Assembly (NCBI GenBank): GCA_015067785.1
Contig: SVLR01000019.1
Coordinates: 1-39,839, forward strand
Direction: 5' to 3'
Source of the DNA: Oscillospiraceae bacterium
Lineage (GTDB): Bacteria > Bacillota > Clostridia > Oscillospirales > Oscillospiraceae
DNA length: 39,839 nt
This document shows, piece after piece, positions 14,258 to 24,201 of the stretch; the first letter of the stretch is position 1, and every line of letters starts with the position of its first letter. Below the pieces are notes generated by a model that ran no database searches, had not been told where the DNA came from, and worked only from the letters and a program-made list of their open reading frames with translations. The position numbers and the translations under genes are program-made.

Positions 14258-15811
14258 ATGAAGAAAAGAAAACTGTTATCCCTTCTGCTTGTACTGTGTC
14301 TTTTAACGATGACCCTTGCGGCTTGCGGAGGAGTGGAAGATATTGAACTGCCCATGGGACATCGGTACGGCAATCCCGAGGTCACTTATGCAGACGGAGT
14401 GGCTACGGTCAAGTATATTTGCGTGGATTGTGACTATACGGCGACGGAAACACGGGTGGTTTCTACTCAGGTTGCGGACGCAGCGGCGTGGAGCGAAGCT
14501 TTTGGAAATCTGAATATGTCTAACTATTCCTTGTCTATAGGTACGACCGACGGCGAAATAACCACCACAAAGTACTGCGTTATTTCTGATAACAGAGGTT
14601 ATTATGCTTCTGTTGAACCGGAAGCGCTTCAATCCTCAGGAGAATGCTATACCCTTCAAAAGGGTGACGAGAGCTTTATCACATATGTGATTGATGCAGA
14701 AGGCACCCGCCTTGCAGAGGAGACGGATAACCGCTACTGGGTACAGATGAAAAAGGAATCCTCTCTCTATCTTGCATTGGAGGATCAATTTCATCAGTTT
14801 ACCTATGATGCGGGGAGCGGCAGCTACATCAGTACAGCACCGATGGATCTGGAGCTGTTTGGCTTTGATGGAGAGTCTTTGGGTGTAACCACCTTTGAAA
14901 GCGTGACTGTCAATGTTGCGGATGGGAGTATTTGCCGTATCTGCGCTGGGTACACTATGGTCGATGAGTATTTGCAGGAGATGCAAATGGATATTTGCTT
15001 CTATAATATCGGCTTTTCTGTGGTGAAGGTACCCCAGGCGGTTATTGATGAGGTGGCAGGCACCAATGCCCCGAAGGATCCGGTGGATCACTTTACATAT
15101 GAAATTAAAAACGGTGCGGCTACCATTACGGCTGTAGATCCTGCCATCAGCGGCGATGTTGCGATTCCCTCTGCAGTAGGCGAATGTCCGGTAGTTGCCA
15201 TTGGGGATGGTGCTTTTGAAGACTGTACAAAGCTGACCGGCATTAGCATCCCCGGCAGTGTTGTCAGCATTGGGGACAATGCTTTCCTTGGCTGCGAAGC
15301 TTTGGTGAGCGTATCCTACGCCGGAGGGCAGACTGATTGGGAGAAGATCGCTATCTCTGAGACCGGCAATGCACTTCTTTTGGGTGCGACCATCCAGTTT
15401 AATACCGAATGTGTACATAGCTATGATGAAGGAGCGGTGACCAAGGAACCTACCTGTGGCACAGCCGGCATTAAGACCTATACCTGCGGTCTGTGCGGCA
15501 GCGAAAAGACGGAGATTATTACAGCGGCATTGGGGCATACCTATGACGACGGTGTGATCATCGAAGAATCCACCTGCACTGATGCGGGCATCAAGGTCTA
15601 TACCTGCACCGTCTGCGGAAAGAATAAGACCGAGTATGTGCCGAAATTGGAGACCCACACCTACACCAATGGCACTTGCATCCATTGCGGCACGGATGAT
15701 CCGATGTATTCTCCCGACACGGGGGAGAGCGATAAACCTGACGGCATTTTGGGAACAATCTTTACATTGATTGAATCGCTCCTTGAGTTGTTCACCTATT
15801 TCAAAAAATAA
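14258..15811 (+). CDS. Surface lipoprotein with BspA-type LRR and CxxC repeat modules
   Basis: A 517-residue exported lipoprotein. It has signal peptide MKKRKLLSLLLVLCLL and lipobox LAAC with Cys 23. Residues about 30-270 form an unrecognised beta-rich domain. Residues about 280-350 hold a few BspA-type leucine-rich repeats (IPSAVGECPVVAIGDGAFEDC, then ISIPGSVVSIGDNAFLGC, each a repeat of about 23 residues). Two to three copies of a module of roughly 40 residues follow. Its pattern is H-x-Y ... TC-x2-x-GI-x2-YTC-x2-CG-x2-KTE (about 387-495), and it resembles a small zinc-ribbon-like motif seen in clostridial surface proteins. A hydrophobic C-terminal stretch ends the protein. The sequence suggests adhesion or host contact, but no ligand can be named. 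Start: GAGGAGG before ATG 14258. Confidence 0.82.
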   Translation: MKKRKLLSLLLVLCLLTMTLAACGGVEDIELPMGHRYGNPEVTYADGVATVKYICVDCDYTATETRVVSTQVADAAAWSEAFGNLNMSNYSLSIGTTDGEITTTKYCVISDNRGYYASVEPEALQSSGECYTLQKGDESFITYVIDAEGTRLAEETDNRYWVQMKKESSLYLALEDQFHQFTYDAGSGSYISTAPMDLELFGFDGESLGVTTFESVTVNVADGSICRICAGYTMVDEYLQEMQMDICFYNIGFSVVKVPQAVIDEVAGTNAPKDPVDHFTYEIKNGAATITAVDPAISGDVAIPSAVGECPVVAIGDGAFEDCTKLTGISIPGSVVSIGDNAFLGCEALVSVSYAGGQTDWEKIAISETGNALLLGATIQFNTECVHSYDEGAVTKEPTCGTAGIKTYTCGLCGSEKTEIITAALGHTYDDGVIIEESTCTDAGIKVYTCTVCGKNKTEYVPKLETHTYTNGTCIHCGTDDPMYSPDTGESDKPDGILGTIFTLIESLLELFTYFKK

Positions 15812-15814
15812 AGG

Positions 15815-15852
15815 AAATCGCACCACGTATGATCCGTGGTGCGATTTTGCAC
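15815..15852. terminator. Bidirectional terminator between convergent genes
   Basis: A 13-bp perfect stem (15815-15827 with 15835-15847) lies between the plus-strand LRR lipoprotein gene and the minus-strand AAA/FtsH gene. TTTT follows on the plus side and a T-rich run on the minus side. Confidence 0.9.
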
Positions 15853-15855
15853 AAG

Positions 15856-18800
15856 TCAGATATTCATAGATTTGAAGAACTCTTCCAGCTGGGTCTGGTC
15901 CATACTCTTTTGCTGTACCAGTCGGTCTGTCAGTGCATCCAGCACTGCCCGGTTGTCCCGGATCAGCCGGCAGGTGCGATCATACTGGGCGCGCATCTGC
16001 TGCTCCAGTTCGTCCTGAGTCCAGCGGGCGTAAAGCTTATCGCCCATAGCGTAGTCGTTGAGACTGACCTTCATATAGTACCGCGCCTGACGGATGTCGG
16101 AACTGGCACCGGTGTTGGTGCCGGCGGTGTCGCCATAGACCTCGATCTCCGCTACACGGCCAGCAAGGCAGCGGCATACCCGATCCATCAGCTCCTGATA
16201 AGTATAGTTGCCCCTATTTTCTCCGGCGCTTTCCATAAAGCCGCCGTAGCTGCCCCGGGAGACGACGGTCAGGAAGGAGGGGGTCACACCGCACAGCCGA
16301 CAAACAAGGGCGTGACCGGCTTCGTGGCAGGCGGTCTGCCGCAGATGGTTAGGATCCAGTTTGTTGACTTCACCGTAGCGGTAGGCATCCAGAGAGTCCA
16401 TATAGGAAACACCGTCCGGCGTGCCATCACCTAAGATCCGGGCGTAGTTGGCATTGATCATTTCAAGATCGGCGTTGTTCATACCGCCGGTACGCTTTGC
16501 CATATTGCGAAGGATCTTGTCGTGATCCTCACCGAAATGGATGCCGTGGCGCTTCAGGCTTTTTTCGAGCAATGCGTAACGGTCATCGGTGTCCGGCAGG
16601 GGAATGAGGATCTTCCGGTCAAAGCGGCGGACAAAGGCGGGATCCAGCACTCTGCCGCTTTCGCCTTCGATTTCGTAGTTAGTAGCGGCAAGAACAAAAA
16701 CAGGCCGTTTCTCGTCTGTCACAAAACCGTCCATCTCGGAGAGGAAGATGTTCAGGGCGTCCTCATTATGGGTGCTGCCCACAGAGCCGGTACGCATCCG
16801 GCCGATGGCGTCTACCTCGTCGATGAAGATGATGGCAGGGGCATACTTCCTCGCCCTCTTAAAGAGGTCCTGAATGTTTCGCTCCGTCTCACCAACCAGT
16901 GGACCGAAGAATGCGGCAGCGGAGGTGGGGATGAAGGCAGCATTGCATTCATTTGCCATGGCCTTTGCCAGCATGGTCTTGCCTGTGCCGGGAGGGCCAT
17001 AGAGCAGGACACCCTTGGGCATCTTTTTGCCATTCATAGCGGTTTTGCGGGGATCCTGCAGTATATCCCGGAAGTCGCTGAGGGCTTCTTTGGCAGCTTT
17101 GCAGCCGATGACATCGGAGAATTTCAGGTTATTATTCTCACCCTTTTTGGCAATGATACTACCGTCCTCGGCCTGTAGCGCGTTCTTTAGCTGCAGTCGC
17201 TCAAAGGAGATGACGGCATGGCTGTCATCAATCTGATACTGCGCGCAGTTGAAGCTAAGGAATTTGTTGGAACGACCTAAGGAGAAGGTCACATTGTTCA
17301 CTAGCGCGCCAAAGCCAAGCTCATTCAGCGCGACCTTTGTGCTTTCTTTAGAGGAATCGGTCAAACGGATCATACCGCGCCCACCCCGGGCAAGGAGGGT
17401 CTCAAAGGAGCGCACCTTGCCGGTGGTATCCAGAATGTACACGGGGATCTCCGGGAAATACTCCCGCAGATACTCGAAAATATGCATACCTACAGAATCC
17501 AAGTCCTCCACATCGTTGGGGATATGGTCCTTGACCTGGTTTCCGCACAAGGGATCCAGCAGGATATAGTCGGTCACGCCGCGAACACGGCGCTTGAAGG
17601 CCTCAGGATCGCTCAGCACAGTAAAGTCTGCGCTGACTTCGCTTTGCAGAGTCTCAAAGGCAGCATCGCAGTTTTCTGCCAGTACGGCAACCTGCATCCG
17701 CTCCCGGCTGCTGAACAGATCGCTGACCTCCTTACATTGCTGGGTGTCGATGGTCAGGGTGATTTCCTTTAGCGCATCGACCCTTTGGGGGCTTTGTGCA
17801 AGAAGCTGCATGATCACTTCCTGAAGCTCCCGGGCTGCGATGCTCCGGGCAAGACCCCGGAGTGAGCGGGCATCGGAGACGCCGCCGCTGTGATACAGCA
17901 CCAGTGCAGATAGGGTCACCGGGTCGTAATTGACCTTGATGCCCGTGGATTTTTCAAAGAGGGAGATCTGCAGCGCCAGCTCGTCCCTGACGATCTGCAG
18001 GAGGGCATAAGGCTCCAGATGGTTAAAGAGAATGACACGGCCATTTGCCATTCGGGTAGTGATGCACTCTGGGAAAAAGGGCTGTCCGGTCTGCTTGTTC
18101 ACATCCTTGCGCAGACCGTCCAAAATAACCTTTCTCGGCACGGCAGACAGATCGCAGACAGAGGGATCGTCGTAAAGGGAGGCGCCGGCATTGGTGGTCA
18201 TAATAATGATGTTGTCCCGGAAAGAAACCTCCTTGCGGATCTGATGGTCCATCATCCGGGCACCGTCTAAGATCTGCAGGAACAGATGGATGGTGTTGAT
18301 GTGCGCCTTTTCCACCTCGTCGAATACAATAATACCCCGGGGATTCTTTCGGACAAAGCCGGTAACCACTGCGGGCTGACCATGCTCACCGTTAAATTTA
18401 CCGTTGGCAAGGTTGTCGGAGTATTCGCTCATGTCCACAACCAGCATCTCCCGATCCAGTACCTTGCTGGTGAGACTTGCCAGAAAGGTCTTGCCTACGC
18501 CGGAAGGGCCGGTGAAAAGGAAGGTGGCAAGAGGTCCCTTTCGGTCAGGATTCAGGGCAGAGAACATCTCACTTTCGAAAATGCCCTGAACAACCGTATC
18601 TACCGCATGGCGCTGACCTCGGACTTTACTGAGCAGAGCGGATTTTAGCTCCTGGATCTTCTTTGCGTGGGCGGACAGAGGAAGCACTTCCTCCGGCTCT
18701 TCTGGGATTTCCGGCTCCGGATCGTCAATTTCAATTTTTTTGGTGGCCTGATCAGCGGCTTTGCTCAGGGACTTGGCAGCAGGCTTGCTCCAGCCTTTTT

Positions 18801-19182
18801 TCTTTTCCGGCGCGGCTTCTTCCTGCACCATACTCCAAAACGCTGCGTTGTCCTTAGTGTCTACGGTTTGCCGCAGATTGTTCATCTCTTCGCCGGAGGG
18901 CTCCGTTACGGATATGACGATCATTTTCCGCATTGCCTCGTCGGAAATAAGCGTCTCCAACAGCTTGGAGACAGCGGCTTTGTTCTGCTCGGCGCTGGCG
19001 CCGGAAGCAATATAAAAGTGGAACTGCACACTGCCTTTTTTGCTGAGAACGGGTTTTTGAGGGGCGATCAGCTTTTCGATCGCTTTTGCCAGATCCTCCG
19101 ATAGCTCCCGCCTGTTGGTGGATTTATACTCCCAACCCACGGAAGGGGAGCGCAGCAAAAACGAAATTTTATATATACTCAT
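15856..19182 (-). CDS. Fusion protein: Clp-type AAA+ module, receiver-like domain and soluble FtsH-type ATPase/M41 protease
   Basis: An 1108-residue protein with two ATPase modules. Residues 1-105 are an unrecognised domain, followed by an acidic, proline-rich linker (about 145-170). A Clp/HslU-like AAA+ domain has Walker A GPSGVGKT at 225-232 and Walker B DE at 288-289 (VFDEVEKAH). Residues 496-610 look like a degenerate receiver domain (MQVAVLAENC, ILLDPLCG, PEIPVYILD). The last 420 residues match FtsH: Walker A GPPGTGKT at 729-736, Walker B DE at 788-789 (FIDEVDAIG), an arginine-finger region FVRRFDRKI, the zinc site HEAGH at 953-957 and the later TGASSDIRQA with the third metal ligand. 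FtsH's N-terminal membrane helices are absent, so the protein should be cytosolic. It probably unfolds and degrades proteins; substrates are unknown. It follows a YbjN-domain gene. Confidence 0.88.
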   Translation of the reverse strand: MSIYKISFLLRSPSVGWEYKSTNRRELSEDLAKAIEKLIAPQKPVLSKKGSVQFHFYIASGASAEQNKAAVSKLLETLISDEAMRKMIVISVTEPSGEEMNNLRQTVDTKDNAAFWSMVQEEAAPEKKKGWSKPAAKSLSKAADQATKKIEIDDPEPEIPEEPEEVLPLSAHAKKIQELKSALLSKVRGQRHAVDTVVQGIFESEMFSALNPDRKGPLATFLFTGPSGVGKTFLASLTSKVLDREMLVVDMSEYSDNLANGKFNGEHGQPAVVTGFVRKNPRGIIVFDEVEKAHINTIHLFLQILDGARMMDHQIRKEVSFRDNIIIMTTNAGASLYDDPSVCDLSAVPRKVILDGLRKDVNKQTGQPFFPECITTRMANGRVILFNHLEPYALLQIVRDELALQISLFEKSTGIKVNYDPVTLSALVLYHSGGVSDARSLRGLARSIAARELQEVIMQLLAQSPQRVDALKEITLTIDTQQCKEVSDLFSSRERMQVAVLAENCDAAFETLQSEVSADFTVLSDPEAFKRRVRGVTDYILLDPLCGNQVKDHIPNDVEDLDSVGMHIFEYLREYFPEIPVYILDTTGKVRSFETLLARGGRGMIRLTDSSKESTKVALNELGFGALVNNVTFSLGRSNKFLSFNCAQYQIDDSHAVISFERLQLKNALQAEDGSIIAKKGENNNLKFSDVIGCKAAKEALSDFRDILQDPRKTAMNGKKMPKGVLLYGPPGTGKTMLAKAMANECNAAFIPTSAAAFFGPLVGETERNIQDLFKRARKYAPAIIFIDEVDAIGRMRTGSVGSTHNEDALNIFLSEMDGFVTDEKRPVFVLAATNYEIEGESGRVLDPAFVRRFDRKILIPLPDTDDRYALLEKSLKRHGIHFGEDHDKILRNMAKRTGGMNNADLEMINANYARILGDGTPDGVSYMDSLDAYRYGEVNKLDPNHLRQTACHEAGHALVCRLCGVTPSFLTVVSRGSYGGFMESAGENRGNYTYQELMDRVCRCLAGRVAEIEVYGDTAGTNTGASSDIRQARYYMKVSLNDYAMGDKLYARWTQDELEQQMRAQYDRTCRLIRDNRAVLDALTDRLVQQKSMDQTQLEEFFKSMNI

Positions 19183-19205
19183 AATTTCTCCTTATAGCAA
19201 AACAA

Positions 19206-19222
19206 AGGGGCGCGAGGCCCCT
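19206..19222 (-). terminator. Short attenuator-like hairpin between the YbjN and AAA/FtsH genes
   Basis: Read on the minus strand, AGGGGC-CTCGC-GCCCCT is followed by TTGTTTTG. The 6-bp GC stem with a T-rich tail lies in the 57-bp gap of the operon. It may lower expression of the large downstream gene relative to the YbjN gene. Confidence 0.55.
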
Positions 19223-19239
19223 CTGTTCGGATTTGTAAA

Positions 19240-19644
19240 TTAGGCGTAAATGGTCCTCATGATCTTGGGCTTGACTTCCTCGCCGATCTTCAGGATACGA
19301 ACCAGCAGCTCGAAGGCTTCATCCGCTGCATTCTCTACAGAGAGGATGGCATCGTCATGGAGAATCAGGTCACTGTCGCTGTCCACATAGAAGGTGACCC
19401 ACTTATACATACAGTTCATCTCATTGCAGGTCAGGACCATATCTGCAAACTTTTCTTCGGGAACACGCTCATATACCAGATATATGGACAGATACTCACC
19501 GTTTTCACCGCTAAAGAGCAGCTTGGCTACCTTGCCCTGATAGGGGAATTCCACGAAGGACACATCACCGTTGTTACCGGAACCGAAGTTCATATCCTTG
19601 GAGTTGAGATCGTCTACGAACAGTTGCGCGCAAGTATTCAGCAT
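19240..19644 (-). CDS. YbjN domain protein
   Basis: A 134-residue soluble protein resembling the YbjN/type III secretion chaperone-like fold. It has alternating beta strands with YLSIYLVYERVPEEKFADMVLTCNEMN in two parts around residues 50-76, a WVTFYVDSDSDLILHDDAIL strand pair near 82-101 and a C-terminal helix AADEAFELLVRILKIGEEV. Such proteins have a protein-binding, chaperone-like fold and are mostly uncharacterised. AAGGAGG (19652-19658) lies 7 bp upstream of the start and a consensus promoter is just beyond. It is the first gene of the operon with the AAA/FtsH fusion, so it may be an adaptor or chaperone for that machine. This is inference from position and fold only. Confidence 0.72.
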   Translation of the reverse strand: MLNTCAQLFVDDLNSKDMNFGSGNNGDVSFVEFPYQGKVAKLLFSGENGEYLSIYLVYERVPEEKFADMVLTCNEMNCMYKWVTFYVDSDSDLILHDDAILSVENAADEAFELLVRILKIGEEVKPKIMRTIYA

Positions 19645-19673
19645 AGTATTGCCTCCTTAAATATATTTTGTTT

Positions 19674-19702
19674 ATCATATCGCAGTTTTCTCTTTTTGTC
19701 AA
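19674..19702 (-). promoter_or_regulatory. Consensus promoter of the YbjN-AAA/FtsH operon
   Basis: On the minus strand: TTGACA (19702-19697), a 17-bp spacer and TATGAT (19679-19674). Confidence 0.88.
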
Positions 19703-19718
19703 TAAAAAAGGAAAAACA

Positions 19719-19757
19719 AGACAGCAAACAAGACAGCAAGACAGCGAGACAGCGAGG
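19719..19757. repeat. AGACAGC tandem short repeats
   Basis: Four copies of AGACAGC start at 19719, 19731, 19739 and 19747 in the divergent intergenic region between the YbjN and beta-helix genes. The last three are spaced by 8 bp. They may be simple slippage sequence. Confidence 0.6.
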
Positions 19758-19783
19758 GACGGTGAGAAAATCCGGAAATTGTA

Positions 19784-19812
19784 TTTACATTTTTGCGGTT
19801 TTGGTGTAAAAT
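19784..19812 (+). promoter_or_regulatory. Promoter of the beta-helix protein/glmM operon
   Basis: TTTACA (19784-19789), a 17-bp spacer and TAAAAT (19807-19812), 30 bp before the start codon. Confidence 0.75.
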
Positions 19813-19842
19813 AGTAAAAGAAATTTTGAAAGGTGGGATACG

Positions 19843-20496
19843 ATGTATACCGTAAATGACCTTTATGATCTGTGTCATTCCAAAGCCGGAGAGTATCTCC
19901 GGCAGTTCAAATATCCCTGGGAAGCATTGGGAGGGATCAAGACCTTCATTGTGGAGCTTGGGAGCACATTAGGGGAGGAATATGCACAGGTCGCACCCAC
20001 TGTTTGGGTGCATAAGACCGCGAAAGTAGCCCCTACCGCCTATTTGGGCGCACCCTGCATCATCGGTGAAAATACCGAGGTGCGTCACGGCGCCTTTATC
20101 CGTGGCAGCGCGCTGGTAGGGGACGGCTGCGTGGTCGGCAACTCTGTGGAGCTGAAAAATGTAATTCTTTTTGACGGCGTGCAGGTGCCCCACTACAATT
20201 ATGTGGGTGACAGCATTTTGGGCTACAAGGCCCATATGGGCGCCGGCTCTATTACCTCCAATGTAAAGTCCGATAAGTCCTTAGTTGTGATCCACACAGA
20301 CCCGGAGATCCCTACCGGTATTAAGAAGGTGGGCGCGATGCTGGGTGATTTTGTGGAGGTCGGCTGCAACAGCGTCCTCAATCCCGGTACAGTTATCGGC
20401 AAAAATTCCAATGTCTATCCGCTGTCCTGCGTCCGGGGTGTGATTCCTGAGGGCAGTATTTATAAGACCGGCGGTATCATCGTTACCAAAAAGTAA
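19843..20496 (+). CDS. Left-handed beta-helix protein, GlmU C-terminal-like
   Basis: A 217-residue protein. A short helical N terminus is followed from about residue 50 by hexapeptide repeats ([LIV]-G-x4 type, for example VAPTVWVHKTAKVAPTAYLG and IGENTEVRHGAFIRGSALVG). The block VPHYNYVGDSILGYKAHMGAGS (about residues 109-130) closely resembles the acetyltransferase half of GlmU, where the His is catalytic. The uridyltransferase half of GlmU (Rossmann domain with GTAG loop) is absent, so this cannot be a complete bifunctional GlmU. It is probably an acetyltransferase or nucleotidyltransferase-related protein in UDP-GlcNAc or cell-wall sugar metabolism. Its 11-bp gap to glmM, which makes GlcN-1-P, the GlmU substrate, supports this. 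Confidence 0.8.
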   Translation: MYTVNDLYDLCHSKAGEYLRQFKYPWEALGGIKTFIVELGSTLGEEYAQVAPTVWVHKTAKVAPTAYLGAPCIIGENTEVRHGAFIRGSALVGDGCVVGNSVELKNVILFDGVQVPHYNYVGDSILGYKAHMGAGSITSNVKSDKSLVVIHTDPEIPTGIKKVGAMLGDFVEVGCNSVLNPGTVIGKNSNVYPLSCVRGVIPEGSIYKTGGIIVTKK

Positions 20497-20507
20497 GGAG
20501 TATCTTT

Positions 20508-21899
20508 ATGGGTAAATATTTCGGAACTGACGGCTTCCGTGGAGAAGCCAACAATAACCTGACTGCAGACCACGCCTATAAGGTCGGTCGTTTTCTGGGC
20601 TGGTATTATGGAGAACTGAAGCGTCGGGCAGGAAAGAACGAGCCGGCAAGGATCGTCATCGGTAAGGATACCCGCCGCAGCAGCTATATGTTCGAGTATA
20701 CTTTGGCTGCCGGTATCACCGCTTCCGGTGCAGATGCCTATCTGATGCATGTCACCACCACGCCCTCTGTTGCCTACATTGCGAAGGTGGATGGTTTTGA
20801 CTGCGGCATTATGATCTCCGCCAGCCATAACCCTTATTACGACAATGGCATCAAGCTCATTAACGGTTATGGCGAGAAGATGGATGAAGAGACCATCGCG
20901 CTGGTAGAAGCCTATATCGACGGAGAGCTGGAGCTGTTTGGTAAAAAATGGGACACCCTGCCCTTCGGACAGAAGGATAAAGTAGGCGTTTCCGTGGATT
21001 ATGCCTCCGGCAGAAACCGCTATATCGGCTACCTGATCAGCTTGGGTATGTATTCCTTCAAGGGCATTAAGGTAGGGTTGGACTGTGCCAACGGCGCAGC
21101 TTGGAATATCGCCAAGTCCGTTTTCGATGCCCTAGGCGCGAAAACCTATGTCATTAACGCAGAGCCTGACGGTGTGAATATTAACACAAATGCCGGCTCT
21201 ACACATATTGAGGTGCTGCAAAAATTTGTGGTAGAAAACGGACTGGATGTGGGCTTTGCCTTTGACGGCGATGCAGACCGCTGTCTGTGCGTGGACGAAA
21301 AGGGAAGTATTATCACCGGTGACCATATCCTCTATGCTCTGGGCTGCTATATGCAGGAAAAGGGACAGCTGGATAATAACACCGTGGTCACCACCGTTAT
21401 GTCCAACTTCGGCCTATATAAGGCGCTGGACGAGAAGGGGATCGGCTATGCCAAGACCAAGGTGGGCGACAAGTATGTCTATGAATATATGGTACAAAAC
21501 GGCTGCCGTGTAGGCGGTGAGCAGTCCGGTCATATTATCATTTCCAAGTACGCCACTACCGGTGACGGCATCTTGACCAGCCTGAAGATGATGGAAGTGA
21601 TGCTTGCAAAGAAAAAGAAGATGAGCCAGCTGTTTGAGGGGCTGACCATTTATCCGCAGGTGCTGAAAAATGTTCGGGTCAAGTCTAAGCCCGATGCCCA
21701 GAACGATCCTGCAGTGCAGGCAGCGGTCAAGGCGGTAGCGGACCGTTTGGGCGATACCGGTCGCATCCTTGTCCGGGAGTCGGGTACAGAGCCGGTGATC
21801 CGGGTGATGGTGGAAGCTGCCACCAAAGCAGAGTGCCAGGCTTGTGTAGATGAGGTCGTGGATGTGATCTGCGCCGAAGGTCACGCAAGCGTTTCATAA
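20508..21899 (+). CDS. glmM: Phosphoglucosamine mutase
   Basis: Converts glucosamine-6-phosphate to glucosamine-1-phosphate for UDP-GlcNAc, peptidoglycan and related polymers. All four phosphohexomutase signatures are visible: the N-terminal YFGTDGFRG, the catalytic phosphoserine loop ISASHNP with Ser 106, the Mg2+ loop FAFDGDADR near residue 247, and the sugar- and phosphate-binding GEQSGH (near residue 343) and RESGTEPVIRVM (near residue 422). The length of 463 residues is normal, slightly longer than E. coli GlmM. The ribosome binding site AAGGAG overlaps the stop of the beta-helix gene. The pair probably supplies GlcN-1-P and its acylated product. Confidence 0.95.
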   Translation: MGKYFGTDGFRGEANNNLTADHAYKVGRFLGWYYGELKRRAGKNEPARIVIGKDTRRSSYMFEYTLAAGITASGADAYLMHVTTTPSVAYIAKVDGFDCGIMISASHNPYYDNGIKLINGYGEKMDEETIALVEAYIDGELELFGKKWDTLPFGQKDKVGVSVDYASGRNRYIGYLISLGMYSFKGIKVGLDCANGAAWNIAKSVFDALGAKTYVINAEPDGVNINTNAGSTHIEVLQKFVVENGLDVGFAFDGDADRCLCVDEKGSIITGDHILYALGCYMQEKGQLDNNTVVTTVMSNFGLYKALDEKGIGYAKTKVGDKYVYEYMVQNGCRVGGEQSGHIIISKYATTGDGILTSLKMMEVMLAKKKKMSQLFEGLTIYPQVLKNVRVKSKPDAQNDPAVQAAVKAVADRLGDTGRILVRESGTEPVIRVMVEAATKAECQACVDEVVDVICAEGHASVS

Positions 21900-21902
21900 A
21901 GA

Positions 21903-22050
21903 AAGCCCTGCCTCCCTCTTTGAGGGAGGTGGCATTTGCGAAGCAAATGACGGAGGGAGTACTGTGATGAAGGTCGCACACTCCCCCAGTCGCTCTGTTT
22001 GCGCGAGAAGGGGTAAAGGCTAAAATCCCTCTGCTTCGGCAGGGGGATAA
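21903..22050. repeat. Hairpin-rich dispersed element downstream of glmM
   Basis: The gap between glmM and groES holds three stem-loops. They are CCTCCCTC/GAGGGAGG at 21911-21929, CATTTGC/GCAAATG at 21933-21949 and TCCCTCTGC/GCAGGGGGA with a TTCG loop at 22026-22047. The element does not code. Its style matches the element at 4685-4888, and its first hairpin may end glmM transcription. Confidence 0.6.
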
Positions 22051-22097
22051 TTGCGGAAAATGTCAAAAATTATTCACAGAAAAAATACAAATAGTAC

Positions 22098-22126
22098 TTG
22101 CATTTTTTGGCGACATAAGCTATTAT
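22098..22126 (+). promoter_or_regulatory. SigA-type promoter of groESL
   Basis: TTGCAT (22098-22103), a 17-bp spacer and TATTAT (22121-22126). The predicted start of transcription falls at about 22133, at the edge of the CIRCE element. Confidence 0.78.
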
Positions 22127-22135
22127 ATAGAAAAG

Positions 22136-22162
22136 TTAGCACTCGAATGATTTGAGTGCTAA
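22136..22162 (+). promoter_or_regulatory. CIRCE operator (HrcA binding site)
   Basis: Perfect TTAGCACTC (22136-22144), 9-base spacer and GAGTGCTAA (22154-22162). This is the canonical heat-shock operator, placed at the transcription start of groESL. HrcA therefore should repress the operon until heat or unfolded protein titrates GroEL. The hrcA gene is not in this window. Confidence 0.97.
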
Positions 22163-22221
22163 TAGAATGTAGATATGTGGGCCTATGCCCGATCTAAATA
22201 CCAAATATGGAGGAACTGTAT

Positions 22222-22497
22222 ATGAAGCTCAGACCACTGGCAGATAACATTCTGCTCAAAGCTGCAGAAGCAGAGGAGACTACCTCTTCCGGCATTATTC
22301 TGGCTACCACCAACAAGGAAAGCTCCGGTATTTTTACCGTTGTGGCAGCAGGTCCCGGCACCAAGGATGCGCCTGTGACTGTAAAGGTGGGCGACAAGGT
22401 CGTCGTCGGCAAGTACACCGGCAGTGAATTTAAGCTGGACGGCGAGGACTACAAGTTTGTACGGCAGGACGAGATCCTGGCGGTTGTTACCGAGTAA
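22222..22497 (+). CDS. groES: Co-chaperonin GroES
   Basis: A 91-residue heptameric lid of the GroEL chamber. MKLRPLADNILLKAAEAEETTSSGIIL carries the mobile loop region (about residues 16-32). The C-terminal DGEDYKFVRQDEILAVV is typical of the family. The start at ATG 22222 is set by GGAGGA at 22209-22214; a frame extension from 22207 would overlap that site and is not used. It is followed after 18 bp by groEL under the same CIRCE control. Confidence 0.96.
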   Translation: MKLRPLADNILLKAAEAEETTSSGIILATTNKESSGIFTVVAAGPGTKDAPVTVKVGDKVVVGKYTGSEFKLDGEDYKFVRQDEILAVVTE

Positions 22498-24150
<1,653 letters not shown>

Positions 24151-24199
24151 GAAAACAATTGCATCCCTCGGCATATGCCGGGGGGTGTATTGTTTTCTT
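24151..24199 (+). terminator. Terminator of groESL
   Basis: A long stem pairs GAAAACAAT...GCATCCC with GGGTGTATTGTTTTC around an inner CGGCATATGCCG palindrome. Confidence 0.85.
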
Positions 24200-24201
24200 G
24201 G

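Noticed and set aside
14636..15826. 396-residue frame antisense to the LRR lipoprotein gene
   Set aside because: No ribosome binding site or motif, while the plus strand has a promoter, ribosome binding site, signal peptide and LRRs.
15829..16434. Plus-strand frames opposite the AAA/FtsH gene
   Set aside because: They run antisense to conserved FtsH motifs such as HEAGH and have no start signals.
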